Shown here piece after piece: positions 8,398 through 19,212 of a DNA stretch of 64,000 nucleotides. The position numbers and the translations under genes are program-made. The stretch is from Gluconacetobacter liquefaciens. GTDB lineage: Bacteria; Pseudomonadota; Alphaproteobacteria; Acetobacterales; Acetobacteraceae. Below the pieces are notes generated by a model. That model ran no database searches. It worked only from the letters and a program-made list of their open reading frames with translations, and had not been told where the DNA came from. Position 1 is the first letter of the stretch. The number at the start of each line of letters is the position of its first letter. The stretch covers positions 124,001 to 188,000 of the forward strand of contig NZ_QQAW01000004.1 of assembly GCF_003350405.1 (NCBI RefSeq). The letters run 5' to 3'.

Positions 8398-10464
8398 TTA
8401 CTCCGCCGCCACAGTCCGGGGATGGACATAAATCCGCGAACATTCGCCCATCGTCGGGCTCGCCCGGCAGATCGGGTCCGTCTGATAATAATCGTCGAAG
8501 ACCGGACGGAACGGCACCGGCGACACCGCACCGCCCCCCGCCGGCCCCGGCAGCACGGACACGTCCACCGCATCCAGCCCGCCGATCACCCGGAAGACCG
8601 GATTGACCGTCGCCAGCCGCTCGCGCAGCACCTCCATGGTGTCATAGGGTAGCGTATGACCCACGACCTCGGAGAACGCCCTCAGGATGCGCCAGTCCTC
8701 GCGCGCGTCGCCGGGCGGCATGATCGCCCGAAACGACCGCTGAACCCGCCCCTCGGTATTCACATAAGTGCCCGATTTCTCCGCATAGGTCGCGCCAGGC
8801 AGGATCACATCCGCCCGCGCCGCCGCCGCGTCGCCATGATGCCCCTGATAGATAACAAACGTCTGCGGCCCGATCTGCGCGGTATGGAACTCGTCCGCCC
8901 CCAGCAGCCACAGCACGTCGACGCCGCCACTCATCATCCCGGCAGCGCTGCGCCCCCCCTTGCCCGGCACCAGCCCCAGATCCAGCCCGGCGACCCGACT
9001 GGCCGCGCGATGCAGGACATTGAATCCGTTCCACCCCGCCGCGACTGCCCCCGTCTCGACGGCCAGCGCCCAGGTCGACGCCAGGATCGCCCGCGCATCG
9101 GGCCGCATCAGCGCACCGTGCCCAACGATGATCATCGGCTTCTTCGCCGCCTTCAGCGTCTCGGCGAACGGATGCGTGCCATCGCGCAGAGCGGCCAGCA
9201 CGTCCGGCCCCTCGCCCAGCAGGTCCGCCTTGTAGGTCGGGTCAGCCGTCGGCGCACCGATCAGCCCGATCGGGAACCCGCCCCGGCCCGCCGACAGGAA
9301 ACGCTTGCGAATACGCGCATTCAGCACCGGCGCTTCCTGGCGCGGGATCGCGCCGACGATCAGCAGCGCGTCGGCATCTTCGATCCCGGCAATGCTGGTA
9401 CCGAAGGTGTAATAGGCCCGATGCGACAGATCATACTCCGCACCATCCTGGCGGCAGTCGATATTGGGCGAACCCAGCGCTGTCATCAGGTCCTTCAGCG
9501 CCAACAGGCTCTCGGCATCGCACAGATCGCCAGCAATGGCCCCGATCCGATCACCCGGCACACCATCCAGCCGACGACCGATAGCCACGAACGCATCCTG
9601 CCACGAAACCGCCTGCAACTTGCCATGGACCCGCACCCAGGGTCGGTCCAGACGACGATGCTTCAGCCCATCGACCGAGAAGCGTCCCTTGTCGGCCAGC
9701 CATTCCTCGTTCACCGCGTCATTGACACGCGGCACGGCCCGCAGCACGGCGCTGCCACGCACATGCAGGCTGATATTGGCGCCCACCGCATCGCTGACGT
9801 CGATCGAGTCCGTCCGCTTCAACTCCCAGGGCCGGGCGGTGAAGGCATACGGCTTCGAGGTCAGAGCCCCCACGGGGCAGATGTCGATCAGATTACCCGA
9901 AAGCTCAGAAGTCAGCGCCTTCTCGACATAGTTGGTGACTTCCATGTTCTCGCCGCGCGAGACTGCGCCCAATTCAGGCACGCCCGCGATCTCTGTCGCG
10001 AACCGGATACAGCGCGTGCACTGAATGCAGCGCGTCATCACCGTCTTGACCAGCGGGCCGAGATATTTGTCCTTCACGGCGCGCTTGGCTTCCTGATAGC
10101 GCGAGTGATCGGCACCATAGCCGAACGCCTGGTCCTGCAGGTCGCATTCGCCACCCTGGTCGCAGATCGGGCAGTCCAGCGGATGGTTGATCAGCAGGAA
10201 TTCCATCACCGCCCGCCGCGCCTTGCGCACGATCTCGGTGTCGGTCAGGATTTCCATCCCCTCAGCAACCGGAAAACCGCAGGACGCGACTGGCTTTGGC
10301 GCCCGCACGACCTGCACCAGGCACATGCGGCAATTGCCCGCGACCGACAGACGCTCATGGAAACAGAAGCGCGGAATTTCCTTGCCGGCCGCCTCGCACG
10401 CCTGCAACGCGCTGGACCCGTTGGGAACATCGACGACGATTCCGTCGACGGTTACTTTCACCAT
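8398..10464 (-). CDS. nuoG: NADH-quinone oxidoreductase subunit G
   Basis: A 688-residue large iron-sulfur subunit of the NADH-input module. The N-terminus binds the [2Fe-2S] N1b cluster (Cys residues in CFHERLSVAGNCRMC), then come HPLDCPICDQGGECDLQDQ (N5, His plus three Cys) and TRCIQCTRCIRFATEI (N4), followed by a molybdopterin-oxidoreductase-like domain without a cofactor. ATG 10464 (MVKVTVDG) is chosen because the domain begins there; the 96 codons of open frame upstream are nuoF out of frame. Stop TAA. Confidence 0.96.
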   Translation of the reverse strand: MVKVTVDGIVVDVPNGSSALQACEAAGKEIPRFCFHERLSVAGNCRMCLVQVVRAPKPVASCGFPVAEGMEILTDTEIVRKARRAVMEFLLINHPLDCPICDQGGECDLQDQAFGYGADHSRYQEAKRAVKDKYLGPLVKTVMTRCIQCTRCIRFATEIAGVPELGAVSRGENMEVTNYVEKALTSELSGNLIDICPVGALTSKPYAFTARPWELKRTDSIDVSDAVGANISLHVRGSAVLRAVPRVNDAVNEEWLADKGRFSVDGLKHRRLDRPWVRVHGKLQAVSWQDAFVAIGRRLDGVPGDRIGAIAGDLCDAESLLALKDLMTALGSPNIDCRQDGAEYDLSHRAYYTFGTSIAGIEDADALLIVGAIPRQEAPVLNARIRKRFLSAGRGGFPIGLIGAPTADPTYKADLLGEGPDVLAALRDGTHPFAETLKAAKKPMIIVGHGALMRPDARAILASTWALAVETGAVAAGWNGFNVLHRAASRVAGLDLGLVPGKGGRSAAGMMSGGVDVLWLLGADEFHTAQIGPQTFVIYQGHHGDAAAARADVILPGATYAEKSGTYVNTEGRVQRSFRAIMPPGDAREDWRILRAFSEVVGHTLPYDTMEVLRERLATVNPVFRVIGGLDAVDVSVLPGPAGGGAVSPVPFRPVFDDYYQTDPICRASPTMGECSRIYVHPRTVAAE

Positions 10465-10469
10465 CGCCC

Positions 10470-11795
10470 TTACTCCGCCGCCACAGGAATACCGAGCGGC
10501 ACCTGCGTAATCCGTCCACCGCCATGAGCCGCCTTGTAGGCGGTAATCCGCTCTTCCATCACCGGACGGAAATGCCGGATCAGGCCCTGGATCGGCCACG
10601 CGGCCGCATCGCCCAGGGCACAGATCGTGTGGCCCTCGACCTGGCGCGTCACCTGTTCGAGCATGTCGATTTCCTCGATTTCCGCCCGCCCCTCGACCAT
10701 CCGGTTCATGACCCGCATCATCCAGCCGGTACCTTCGCGGCACGGCGTGCACTGGCCGCAGCTCTCATGCTTGAAAAATTGCGAGAACCGGGCAATCGCC
10801 TTGATGATGTCGGTCGATTTGTCCATCACGATCATGCAGGCGGTGCCCAGGCCCGAACGCTCGGCGCGCAGGCTGTCGTAATCCATCAGCACCGTTTCAC
10901 AGATCGACGCCGGCAGCACCGGCACCGAACATCCGCCGGGGATCACCGCCAGCAGATTGGCCCAGCCGCCGCGCACGCCGCCGCCGTGCTTCTCGATGAT
11001 CTCCTTCAGCGGCACGCCCAGCTCTTCCTCGAACACGCAGGGCGTATTCACATGGCCCGAAATGGCCATCAGCTTGGTGCCCGCATTGTTCGGCCGCCCC
11101 AGCGCCGAGAACCACGCGCCCCCGCGCCGCAGGATGGTAGACGACACCGCAATGCTCTCGACATTGTTGACAGTCGTCGGACAGCCATACAGCCCCATCG
11201 CCGCCGGAAAGGGCGGCTTCATGCGCGGCTGCCCCTTCTTCCCCTCCAGGCTTTCCAGCAGTGCGGTTTCCTCGCCGCAGATATAGGCTCCGGCACCGCG
11301 ATGGATGTAAAAATCGAAGTCCCACCCCGATCCGGCGGCATTCTTGCCGATCAACCCGGCCGCATAGGCTTCGTCTATCGCGATCTGGAGATGGCGCGCC
11401 TCATTGAAAAACTCGCCGCGGATATAGATATAGGCTGCATGGGCTCCCATCGCGAAGGAAGCGATCAGAGCGCTTTCAATCAGCTTATGCGGCTCGTGCC
11501 GCAGGATCTCACGATCCTTGCATGTCCCCGGCTCGGACTCGTCGCCATTGATGACCAGGTAATGCGGCCGCCCATCCGAACTCTTGGGCATGAACGACCA
11601 TTTGACACCGGTCGGAAACCCCGCCCCGCCGCGACCGCGCAGGCCAGAGCCCTTCATCTCGTTGATGATGGCATCCCGGCCACGCGCCAGGATCTCGGCA
11701 GTGCCGTCCCAATCGCCGCGCTGGCGCGCGCCTGCCAGCCGCCAGTCGTTCTGACCATACAGGTTGGTGAAGATCCGGTCTTTATCCTGAAGCAT
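10470..11795 (-). CDS. nuoF: NADH-quinone oxidoreductase subunit F
   Basis: A 441-residue catalytic subunit that binds NADH, FMN and the [4Fe-4S] N3 cluster. The sequence shows the NADH/FMN glycine-rich stretch [46 protein letters not shown] and the cluster motif [11 protein letters not shown] with a further Cys in [13 protein letters not shown]. It lies 15 bp downstream of nuoE and 5 bp before nuoG, in the usual E-F-G order. Confidence 0.97.
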   Translation of the reverse strand: MLQDKDRIFTNLYGQNDWRLAGARQRGDWDGTAEILARGRDAIINEMKGSGLRGRGGAGFPTGVKWSFMPKSSDGRPHYLVINGDESEPGTCKDREILRHEPHKLIESALIASFAMGAHAAYIYIRGEFFNEARHLQIAIDEAYAAGLIGKNAAGSGWDFDFYIHRGAGAYICGEETALLESLEGKKGQPRMKPPFPAAMGLYGCPTTVNNVESIAVSSTILRRGGAWFSALGRPNNAGTKLMAISGHVNTPCVFEEELGVPLKEIIEKHGGGVRGGWANLLAVIPGGCSVPVLPASICETVLMDYDSLRAERSGLGTACMIVMDKSTDIIKAIARFSQFFKHESCGQCTPCREGTGWMMRVMNRMVEGRAEIEEIDMLEQVTRQVEGHTICALGDAAAWPIQGLIRHFRPVMEERITAYKAAHGGGRITQVPLGIPVAAE

Positions 11796-11810
11796 TGCCG
11801 TCTCTCCCGC

Positions 11811-12449
11811 TCAGCCCTGTTCCGCCGGACTATCCGCCAGCGTCCTGCGTCCACCGGCTGGCGCCGAGTTCACCCGGTCGATCGTCGGTCCCGGCGTCGG
11901 CCGCTCGCCACGACGCAACGCCTCGATCAGTTCGATCGTGCGCGGTCCGTCCAGATCCTCGTAGAAATCGTCATCAACCTGCAGGATAGGCGCATTGGCA
12001 CAAGCCCCCAGGCACTCCACCTCGGTCAAGGTAAACAGCCCGTCGGCGCTCGACTGACCGAAACCGTCAATCCCGGTCGCCTTCTTGCAAGCCGCGACCA
12101 CATCGTCCGACCCACGCAACCAGCAGGAGGTCGTTGTGCAGACCTGAAGATGATACCGCCCGATCGGCTTGGTATTGAACATCAGGTAGAAGGTCGCCAC
12201 CTCGTAGACACGGATCGGCGCGACTTCCAGCCGGTGGGCGACCTCGTCCATCGCCACGCGCGGCACCCAGGCGCTACCCGTCTGCCGCCCCATCTGCTTC
12301 TGCACGACATACAGAAGCGGGAGCGTGCCGCTGGCCTTACGTTCGGGCGGATATTTGGCCAGGATCGCCGCGATCTGCTCTTCGCTTTCAGCATCAAAGG
12401 CGAAGCTGTCGGGCTGTTCGATCTGATCGATGGGGGAATGAGCAGACAT
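11811..12449 (-). CDS. nuoE: NADH-quinone oxidoreductase subunit E
   Basis: A 212-residue thioredoxin-fold subunit binding the [2Fe-2S] N1a cluster. The four cysteines are visible in VCTTTSCWLRG and VECLGACANAP. It carries a C-terminal tail of about 50 residues rich in Arg, Pro and Gly after EALRRGERP, beyond the core domain. ATG 12449 (MSAHSPIDQIEQ) is chosen; the upstream open frame is nuoD in another frame. Confidence 0.95.
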   Translation of the reverse strand: MSAHSPIDQIEQPDSFAFDAESEEQIAAILAKYPPERKASGTLPLLYVVQKQMGRQTGSAWVPRVAMDEVAHRLEVAPIRVYEVATFYLMFNTKPIGRYHLQVCTTTSCWLRGSDDVVAACKKATGIDGFGQSSADGLFTLTEVECLGACANAPILQVDDDFYEDLDGPRTIELIEALRRGERPTPGPTIDRVNSAPAGGRRTLADSPAEQG

Positions 12450-12454
12450 CTCTG

Positions 12455-13705
12455 TCACCTGTCTATCTCGCCGAACACCAGGTCGAGCGACCCGATGATC
12501 GCGACCGCGTCGGCCAGCATGTGGCGGCGCGACATCTCGTCGATCGCCTGAAGATGGGCGAAGCCGGTCGGCCGAATCTTGCATCGGTAGGGGCGATTAC
12601 TGCCGTCCGCGACCAGATAGACCCCGAATTCGCCTTTTGGGCTTTCCACCGCCGTATAGGTCGCGCCGGGCGGCACGTGATACCCTTCGGTGAACAGCTT
12701 GAAATGATGGATCAACGCTTCCATCGACCGCTTCATCTCCCGCCGCGGCGGCGGGGTGATCTTGTGGTCCTGGATCTTGACCGGCCCCGGCTTGATCTGC
12801 GCCAGGCACTGCTCGACGATCTTCACGCTCTCGCGCATCTCCGCCACACGCACCAGATAGCGATCGTAGCAATCGCCCTGGCGCGTGACGGGGATATTGA
12901 ACGTCACCTTGTCATAATTGTCATATGGTTGCGCGCGACGCAGATCCCACGGCACGCCCGAAGCCCGCAGACAGGGACCGCTGAAGCCCCAGGCCAACGC
13001 CTGCTCGGTCGTGAACACGCCGATCCCGACCGTCCGCTGCTTCCAGATGCGGTTATTGGTCAGCAACGTTTCCAGATCGTCGATCCAGCGCGGGAATTGC
13101 CGCGCCCATTCCGCAATCCGCTCTTCCAGACCCGCCGGCAGGTCTCGGGCCACACCACCCGGACGGAAATAATTTGCATGAAAGCGCGCGCCAGACGCGG
13201 CCTCGTAGAACTCGATCAGCTTCTCGCGCTCTTCATACCCCCACAGCGCCGGCGTCAGCGCACCGCAATCCAGCCCGAACGAGGTCAGATTCAGGATATG
13301 GTTCAGGATGCGCGTCATTTCTGCGAACATCACGCGAATCCATTTCGCGCGGTCAGGAATCTCGATCCCCAGCAGCTTTTCCGTCGCCAGCGCGAATGCC
13401 TGCTCTTCGCACATCGGCGAAACGTAATCGAGCCGATCGAAATACGGCAGCGCCTTGGGATAGGTCTTGTATTCGATCAGCTTCTCGGTGCCACGATGCA
13501 GCAATCCGATATGCGGAATGGCACGGGCGACGACTTCACCTTCCATCTCCAGCACCAGACGCAGCACGCCATGGGCCGACGGATGCTGCGGACCGAAATT
13601 CAAGGCGTGGGAATCGATCTCCACCGTCCGGATCTGTGCCTCGGCAGCCGCGTCCGCGGACATCAGATCTTCCGGAATATCCTCGTGAAGGACAATCTCG
13701 CTCAT
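12455..13705 (-). CDS. nuoD: NADH-quinone oxidoreductase subunit D
   Basis: A 416-residue peripheral subunit related to the large subunit of [NiFe] hydrogenases, forming part of the quinone site with NuoB and NuoH. Conserved blocks include [21 protein letters not shown] (quinone-site His and Tyr region), [26 protein letters not shown] and [21 protein letters not shown]. It ends DLVFGEIDR, the usual C-terminus. It is separate from nuoC (52-bp gap), unlike the fused nuoCD of enterobacteria. Confidence 0.97.
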   Translation of the reverse strand: MSEIVLHEDIPEDLMSADAAAEAQIRTVEIDSHALNFGPQHPSAHGVLRLVLEMEGEVVARAIPHIGLLHRGTEKLIEYKTYPKALPYFDRLDYVSPMCEEQAFALATEKLLGIEIPDRAKWIRVMFAEMTRILNHILNLTSFGLDCGALTPALWGYEEREKLIEFYEAASGARFHANYFRPGGVARDLPAGLEERIAEWARQFPRWIDDLETLLTNNRIWKQRTVGIGVFTTEQALAWGFSGPCLRASGVPWDLRRAQPYDNYDKVTFNIPVTRQGDCYDRYLVRVAEMRESVKIVEQCLAQIKPGPVKIQDHKITPPPRREMKRSMEALIHHFKLFTEGYHVPPGATYTAVESPKGEFGVYLVADGSNRPYRCKIRPTGFAHLQAIDEMSRRHMLADAVAIIGSLDLVFGEIDR

Positions 13706-13757
13706 CGTCCGCTCTCCCTCACCTTGCGCACCCTCGCCATATGCCTGAACGGTCCCG

Positions 13758-14423
13758 TCATCGCGGCAACTTCAGTCCCTGGCGGGATTCATGGGCCTTC
13801 TCATCACCCGGCAGGGTCAGGATACCCTCCCACGGCGATTCAAAATCGAAATTGCGGAAATCCTGCGTCAGCTTCACCGATTCGTAGACCACCTGACGGC
13901 GATCCTCGTCGTACCGCATCTCGACATAGCCGGTCAGCGGGAAGTCCTTGCGCAGCGGATGCCCCTCGAACCCGTAATCGGTCAGAATGCGCCGCAGATC
14001 CGGCTGCCCCGAAAACAGGACCCCATACATGTCGTAGCACTCGCGCTCCCACCACGTAGCGCACGGCCACAGATGATGGACCGACGCCACCGGATTGGCC
14101 TCATCCGTCGTCACAATGACACGAATCCGGTGGTTATGCGTCACCGACAACAGATTATAGACGACCTCGAATCGTTCCGCCCGAGCGGGATAGTCGACAC
14201 CACACAGATCCATCAGTTGCTCGCAGGCATAGCGCGGATCATCGCGCAGCAGACCCATCAGCGCGAGCAAGCGGTCCCGGCCGGTCCTTACAACCAGTTC
14301 GCCCTCCTCAATCGCGGCTGAATGGATACCGGGTACGCCCGTCGACAGCGCGAAAGCCAGCGACCCCAGCGCACCACGCGCCAGAGACACCTTCATCGTC
14401 AGTTCGGTGCCCGGTTCAGCCAC
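13758..14423 (-). CDS. nuoC: NADH-quinone oxidoreductase subunit C
   Basis: A 221-residue peripheral-arm structural subunit. Signatures are [44 protein letters not shown] and [25 protein letters not shown] start at 14423 overlaps the end of nuoB by 8 bp and has an AGGGA sequence upstream; the alternative ATG at 14396 (MKVSLARG) has none. The C-terminal LKLPR is close to the family norm. Confidence 0.94.
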   Translation of the reverse strand: MAEPGTELTMKVSLARGALGSLAFALSTGVPGIHSAAIEEGELVVRTGRDRLLALMGLLRDDPRYACEQLMDLCGVDYPARAERFEVVYNLLSVTHNHRIRVIVTTDEANPVASVHHLWPCATWWERECYDMYGVLFSGQPDLRRILTDYGFEGHPLRKDFPLTGYVEMRYDEDRRQVVYESVKLTQDFRNFDFESPWEGILTLPGDEKAHESRQGLKLPR

Positions 14424-14991
14424 GGAGAATCGTCCCTGTCCTGCGGATTTTCTTCTGGAGCTGCAGGATGCCGTAGATCAGCGCCTCCGCCGTCGGCGGG
14501 CAGCCGGGAACATACACGTCCACCGGCACGATCCGGTCGCATCCGCGCACCACGGAATAGGAATAGTGATAATAGCCCCCGCCATTGGCGCAGGATCCCA
14601 TCGAGATCACCCAACGCGGCTCGGCCATCTGGTCGTAGACGCGGCGCAGGGCGGGCGCCATCTTGTTGGTCAGGGTCCCGGCCACGATCATCACGTCCGA
14701 CTGGCGCGGCGATCCGCGCGGAATGATGCCCATCCGGTCCAGGTCATAGCGCGGCATGTAGGCGTGGATCATTTCCACCGCACAGCACGCCAGCCCGAAA
14801 GACATCGGCCACAGGCTGCCAGTACGGCCCCAATTGACCAGTTTGTCGAGGTTGGCGACGACGAACCCCTTCTCGGTGATCTCGCCGGTAATACCCTTGA
14901 TGACGGCATCCTGCTCCGGCCCCGGCGGCAGCATGTCCCGATTCCAGGCTATCGCGCCCTGCCCATCACTTGTCGCATCAGCGGTACTCAT
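14416..14991 (-). CDS. nuoB: NADH-quinone oxidoreductase subunit B
   Basis: A 191-residue subunit carrying the terminal [4Fe-4S] cluster N2, which reduces quinone. The cluster ligands are seen as the tandem cysteines in [10 protein letters not shown], the Cys in [10 protein letters not shown] and the Cys in [14 protein letters not shown] 14991 (MSTADATSD) is chosen; upstream codons in the open frame overlap the nuoA spacer and lack homology. Confidence 0.96.
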   Translation of the reverse strand: MSTADATSDGQGAIAWNRDMLPPGPEQDAVIKGITGEITEKGFVVANLDKLVNWGRTGSLWPMSFGLACCAVEMIHAYMPRYDLDRMGIIPRGSPRQSDVMIVAGTLTNKMAPALRRVYDQMAEPRWVISMGSCANGGGYYHYSYSVVRGCDRIVPVDVYVPGCPPTAEALIYGILQLQKKIRRTGTILRG

Positions 14992-15026
14992 GCCTCGTCT
15001 CCTCCCGTCGCTCGATCCTAGGCCGC

Positions 15027-15392
15027 TCAATCCCAGTCCAGGGCACCCTTGCACCACTCATAGATGAACCCCACCGTCAGAATGCCCAGGAACCCCATCA
15101 TCGACAGAAAGCCGAACAGGCCGATCCGCGACAGACTGACCGCCCAAGGGAAAAGAAAGGCGACTTCAAGGTCAAAAATGATGAACAGGATCGCCACCAG
15201 ATAGAACCGGACATCGAAACGATGCCGCGCATCGTCGAATGCCTCGAACCCGCACTCGTAAGCCGAGACCTTTTCGGCATAGGGTTTCTGATGACCGAAG
15301 AGCAGGGAGCTTCCCAGCATCGCGCCGGCAATCACGACCGCCAGGACACCAAAAATCAGAACTGGAAAATAATCCGCAAGAACGGACGTCAT
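15027..15392 (-). CDS. nuoA: NADH-quinone oxidoreductase subunit A
   Basis: A 121-residue, three-helix membrane subunit and the first gene of the complex I operon. The conserved loop [29 protein letters not shown] (shown by its cysteine, the Glu-Ala pair and the [11 protein letters not shown] block) is intact. 285 bp separate it from the tRNA-Asp gene; the operon promoter should lie there, though I see no clear consensus. Confidence 0.96.
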   Translation of the reverse strand: MTSVLADYFPVLIFGVLAVVIAGAMLGSSLLFGHQKPYAEKVSAYECGFEAFDDARHRFDVRFYLVAILFIIFDLEVAFLFPWAVSLSRIGLFGFLSMMGFLGILTVGFIYEWCKGALDWD

Positions 15393-15677
15393 GGCGCGTC
15401 TCCCTGACTGATGGCCCGCTTGCTGCAGGCGTCATGACGAACAGGGCGTCGTCATGGTCAGGAGGTTAGACCCATCGCCCGGACGCGACCAGACCACGAC
15501 CCGCCACCAGGGGATGAACATTCCCGTGATGATGAATACGCTACGCGGATATGCGCGTTAGGGACGACTTATCCGTCCTCGCACCAAAATATTGGGGAAC
15601 GGAACAGATCCGATTATTGGGGAGATGCCCTTTAACAGGCTCAACACAGTCGATCATTATTAAACATGAAACGACTA

Positions 15678-15754
<77 letters not shown>

Positions 15755-15866
15755 GAAGGCGTGAGGCGGTGTTTAACCATGCCGCCGGGAAGCGTCAACC
15801 GGAGATGATCATTTTGTCCGGCATCCCGACGAGACAGGACAGGCAAGCCGGCACCGAGCCGGCAGG

Positions 15867-15941
15867 TGGTGGGCGATGACGGGATCGAACCGCCGACCCT
15901 CTCGGTGTAAACGAGACGCTCTACCGCTGAGCTAATCGCCC
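15867..15941 (-). tRNA. tRNA-Val(TAC)
   Basis: A cloverleaf on the minus strand. The acceptor stem GGGCGAT pairs with ATCGCCC, the anticodon stem CTCGT/ACGAG encloses TTACACC (anticodon TAC), the T-arm is GGTTCGATCC, and CCA is encoded. It lies just downstream of hup. Confidence 0.95.
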
Positions 15942-15944
15942 ATC

Positions 15945-15973
15945 AGACAAAGGCTGACCCCTCAGGGCCAGCC
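15945..15973 (-). terminator. Probable intrinsic terminator after hup
   Basis: On the minus strand GGCTGGCCC-TGAG-GGGTCAGCC (one mismatch in a 9-bp stem) is followed by TTTGTCT. A second hairpin without a T tract (15975-15999) lies between it and the hup stop. Confidence 0.55.
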
Positions 15974-16017
15974 AGGGCAGGCGGACGAGCCACCTGCCCG
16001 GTCGTATCAGCGCGTGA

Positions 16018-16302
16018 TCAGTTCACGGCTTCCTTCAGGTTCTTGCCCGGCTTGAAACGAACCGAGGTCGAAGCCGCGATGTCCATTTCCATACCCGTGC
16101 GGGGATTACGCCCCTTGGCCGCCTTGCGGGTGGCAGTCACGAAGGTCCCGAAGCCCACCAGGCGGACTTCCTGCTTCTTCGCAAGGGCCTTCTCGATCGC
16201 GTTCAACACGGCGTCGACCACTTCGCCGGCCTTCGCCTTCGGCAGATCCGCATCATCGGCCACAGCGGCGACGAGTTCCTGCTTGTTAAGTGGCTTCTCC
16301 AT
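16018..16302 (-). CDS. hup: DNA-binding protein HU
   Basis: A 94-residue nucleoid protein of the HU/IHF family that binds and bends DNA without sequence preference as a dimer. The start MNKQEL-like block reads MEKPLNKQELVAAVA, with the core VRLVGFGTFVTATRKAAKGRNPRTG and a C-terminal VRFKPGKNLKEAV. The RPG-type tip is GRNPRTG. ATG 16302 follows AAAGG. It lies downstream of lon in the conserved lon-hup order, but a promoter-like sequence upstream suggests independent transcription. Confidence 0.95.
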   Translation of the reverse strand: MEKPLNKQELVAAVADDADLPKAKAGEVVDAVLNAIEKALAKKQEVRLVGFGTFVTATRKAAKGRNPRTGMEMDIAASTSVRFKPGKNLKEAVN

Positions 16303-16365
16303 TTTACGCCTTTCTTTCTCTGTGCATGCGTCGGAACCGAGTTCTCGCCAACGCCGCATTGGCCC

Positions 16366-16395
16366 GCACTATGCAGCCGTTTTTTGCCGCGTCAA
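16366..16395 (-). promoter_or_regulatory. Candidate sigma-70 promoter for hup
   Basis: On the minus strand TTGACG (16395-16390) is followed after 16-18 bp by CATAGT/TAGTGC. This is about 65-90 bp upstream of the hup start codon. The -35 is good and the -10 is weak. Confidence 0.45.
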
Positions 16396-16473
16396 CCGAG
16401 CACACCGCCCGGATAAGCCGAAAATTCGGCCAAACCGGGGCGTTGGTGCCATTTTGACACAATCAGCAGGGTC

Positions 16474-18993
16474 TCAATGCGGCAGGGACGCAGCAGCCAT
16501 TCCCGCGGCAGGGGCCGGTTTGGCAACGGCGTCTTCCGATTCCTGGCTCCATTCGATCGGCTCGGGCCGCCGAACCAGTGCCTGACCGATCACGTCATCG
16601 ACATGGGAGACAGGGATGACGCGCAACCCCTTCTTCACCGTCTCGGGAATATCGACCAGATCCTTTTCGTTATCCTTGGGGATGAAAACGGTCTTAATTC
16701 CCGCTCGATGGGCGGCCAGCAGCTTCTCCTTCAGCCCACCGATCGCCAGGACACGTCCACGCAGCGTGATCTCGCCCGTCATCGCCACGTCACGCCGCAC
16801 GGGAATGCCCGTCAGCACGCTGACCAGCGACGTCGCCATCGCGATACCGGCCGACGGCCCATCCTTCGGAGTCGCCCCCTCGGGCACATGAACGTGCAGG
16901 TCGCGCTTCTCGAACAGGGTCGGCTTGATACCGAAGGTCACCGCGCGGCTACGGACATAAGACAGTGCCGCCGCGACACTTTCCTGCATCACGTCGCCCA
17001 GCTTGCCGGTGTGCTTGATCACACCCTTGCCCGGCACCATCACGCTCTCGATGGTCAGGATCTCGCCGCCGACCTCGGTCCAGGCCAGACCGGTCACCAC
17101 GCCAACCATGTCCTCGGCCTCGGTCTCGCCATAGCGGAACCGCTTCACGCCCGCATATTTTTCAAGGTTCTTGCGCGTGATCGCCACCTTCTTGGTCTTG
17201 CCGGTCACGATTTCGCGCACCGCCTTGCGGGCCAGCGTCGCAATCTCACGCTCCAGGTTCCGCACACCAGCCTCACGGGTGTAGCTGCGCACCAGTTCGC
17301 GCAACGCATCATCGCTGACCGACCATTCGTCCGGCTTCAGGCTGTGGGCTTCACCCTGCTTGCTCAGCAGATGGCGCTTGGCGATTTCGACCTTCTCGTC
17401 CTCGGTGTAACCGGACAGGCGAATGATCTCCATGCGATCCAGCAGCGGCTGGGGCATGTTCAGGCTATTCGCTGTGGTGACGAACATCACATCCGACAGG
17501 TCGTAATCGACCTCCAGGTAATGATCGGCGAACGTGCTGTTCTGCTCCGGATCCAGCACTTCCAGCAGAGCCGAAGACGGATCGCCACGCCAATCGGCAC
17601 CCAGCTTATCAATTTCGTCCAGCAGGAACAGGGGGTTGGAAGATTTCGCCTTCTTCATCCCCTGGATGATCTTGCCAGGCATCGAACCGATATAGGTCCG
17701 CCGGTGACCACGAATCTCAGCTTCGTCGCGCACACCGCCCAAGGACATGCGCACGTAATGGCGCCCCGTCGCCTTGGCGATCGACCGCGCCAGCGAGGTC
17801 TTGCCCACGCCAGGCGGCCCAACCAGACAGAGAATCGGTCCCTTGACCTTCTGCGACCGGCTCTGGACCGCCAGATATTCCAGAATCCGCTCCTTGACCT
17901 TCTCAAGACCATAATGATCGGTATCAAGCACCTTTTCGGCTTCGGTCAGATCAGCGCGCACCTTCGACCGCTTTTTCCACGGCAGGCTCAGGATCCAGTC
18001 CAGATAATTGCGCACGACCGTCGATTCGGCCGACATCGGGCTCATCGCCCGCAATTTCTTCAACTCGCCCAGGGCCTTGTCGCGTGCCTCCTTGGGCAGG
18101 CGGGCCTTGGCGATCTTCTCCTCAAGCTCGGCCGTCTCGTCGCGGCCTTCCTCACCCTCACCCAGTTCCTTCTGGATCGCCTTCAACTGCTCGTTCAGGT
18201 AGTACTCGCGCTGCGTCTTCTCCATCTGCCGCTTGACACGGTTACGGATGCGCTTTTCCACCTGCAGGACACCGATCTCGGCCTCCATGTGTGCGAACAC
18301 CCGCTCCAGCCGGGCATTGACGCCAGGGATCTCCAGGATTTCCTGCTTCTCGGCGATCTTCAGATTCAGATGGCTGGCAATGGTGTCGGCCAGCTTCGAC
18401 AGATCTTCGATCTGGTTCAGCGAAACCAGCACTTCGGGCGCGATCTTCTTGTTCAGCTTGATATATTGCTCGAACTGCGAGACCACGGTGCGCCCCAGCG
18501 CCTCGCCCTCGTTATCGGATGCCGGCTCCTCGGCAACGGCCGTAATCTCAGCCTCGAAATGTCCATCAATGTCATGTAGCGCGGTGATCCGCGCCCGACG
18601 CACGCCCTCGACCAACACCTTCACCGTGCCGTCGGGCAGCTTCAGCAGTTGCAGGATCGTCGACACAGTGCCGTAACGATAGATATCGTCAGCCGACGGA
18701 TCGTCCTGCGAGGCGTTCTTCTGCGCGACCAGCAGGATCTGCTTGTCATGCTTGGTGACCGCTTCCAGCGCCCGGACCGATTTCTCGCGCCCGACGAACA
18801 ATGGAACAATCATGTGCGGGAAGACGACGATATCGCGCAGCGGCAGCACCGCCATCGTCTCGGAATCGGAAATCCCGGCTTCATCCCCATCGGAGTCGGA
18901 GACTGAAACAGGCACGGCCAGATCGTGGCTCTCGACAGGGGCGGGCTCACCGCTCTCGGGACGGTCAGAATCGGATCGGTTGGGTTTGGGCAT
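16474..18993 (-). CDS. lon: ATP-dependent protease Lon
   Basis: An 839-residue cytosolic AAA+ serine protease that degrades misfolded and regulatory proteins. The N-terminal substrate-binding domain starts at [24 protein letters not shown] (key block from residue ~47), preceded by a ~45-residue acidic, Ser/Asp-rich extension. The Walker A is [20 protein letters not shown] and the Walker B lies in [10 protein letters not shown]. The protease Ser714 sits in DGPSAGIAM and the catalytic Lys757 in GLKEKLLAA, 43 residues apart as in E. coli Lon. ATG 18993 follows AGGAGGT. Upstream lies a sequence resembling a heat-shock sigma-32 promoter. Confidence 0.97.
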   Translation of the reverse strand: MPKPNRSDSDRPESGEPAPVESHDLAVPVSVSDSDGDEAGISDSETMAVLPLRDIVVFPHMIVPLFVGREKSVRALEAVTKHDKQILLVAQKNASQDDPSADDIYRYGTVSTILQLLKLPDGTVKVLVEGVRRARITALHDIDGHFEAEITAVAEEPASDNEGEALGRTVVSQFEQYIKLNKKIAPEVLVSLNQIEDLSKLADTIASHLNLKIAEKQEILEIPGVNARLERVFAHMEAEIGVLQVEKRIRNRVKRQMEKTQREYYLNEQLKAIQKELGEGEEGRDETAELEEKIAKARLPKEARDKALGELKKLRAMSPMSAESTVVRNYLDWILSLPWKKRSKVRADLTEAEKVLDTDHYGLEKVKERILEYLAVQSRSQKVKGPILCLVGPPGVGKTSLARSIAKATGRHYVRMSLGGVRDEAEIRGHRRTYIGSMPGKIIQGMKKAKSSNPLFLLDEIDKLGADWRGDPSSALLEVLDPEQNSTFADHYLEVDYDLSDVMFVTTANSLNMPQPLLDRMEIIRLSGYTEDEKVEIAKRHLLSKQGEAHSLKPDEWSVSDDALRELVRSYTREAGVRNLEREIATLARKAVREIVTGKTKKVAITRKNLEKYAGVKRFRYGETEAEDMVGVVTGLAWTEVGGEILTIESVMVPGKGVIKHTGKLGDVMQESVAAALSYVRSRAVTFGIKPTLFEKRDLHVHVPEGATPKDGPSAGIAMATSLVSVLTGIPVRRDVAMTGEITLRGRVLAIGGLKEKLLAAHRAGIKTVFIPKDNEKDLVDIPETVKKGLRVIPVSHVDDVIGQALVRRPEPIEWSQESEDAVAKPAPAAGMAAASLPH

Positions 18994-19148
18994 ATCGTGT
19001 GACCTCCTGAAGGACGATCGCGGGCGGGCGCCCAATCGCGGCGCGCACCGCCCGGTGTCATCGCTGACGCGATGACGGATAACATCATGTCGTCATTCGG
19101 GGCCGCCACGGCAAGGCCCCGGACGACGGGAAGAAACCGGGACCGCCC

Positions 19149-19173
19149 ACATGGGGCTCACCTCCGCTGCAAG
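19149..19173 (-). promoter_or_regulatory. Possible heat-shock (RpoH-type) promoter for lon
   Basis: On the minus strand CTTG (19173-19170) is followed after 13 bp by CCCCATGT (19156-19149), which matches the E. coli sigma-32 -10 consensus CCCCATNT. The spacing is slightly short. It lies in the clpX-lon gap, about 155 bp upstream of lon. Confidence 0.35.
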
Positions 19174-19212
19174 GCGGAAATCCCAAAAAGAAAAGCGAGA
19201 GATAACAATCGG

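Noticed and set aside
8656-10527. A 623-codon plus-strand open frame opposite nuoG
   Set aside because: Antisense shadow of nuoG; no start signal and no recognisable motif.
10296-12551. A 751-codon plus-strand frame opposite nuoF/nuoE
   Set aside because: Composition typical of an antisense frame in a high-GC genome; overlaps fully conserved subunits.
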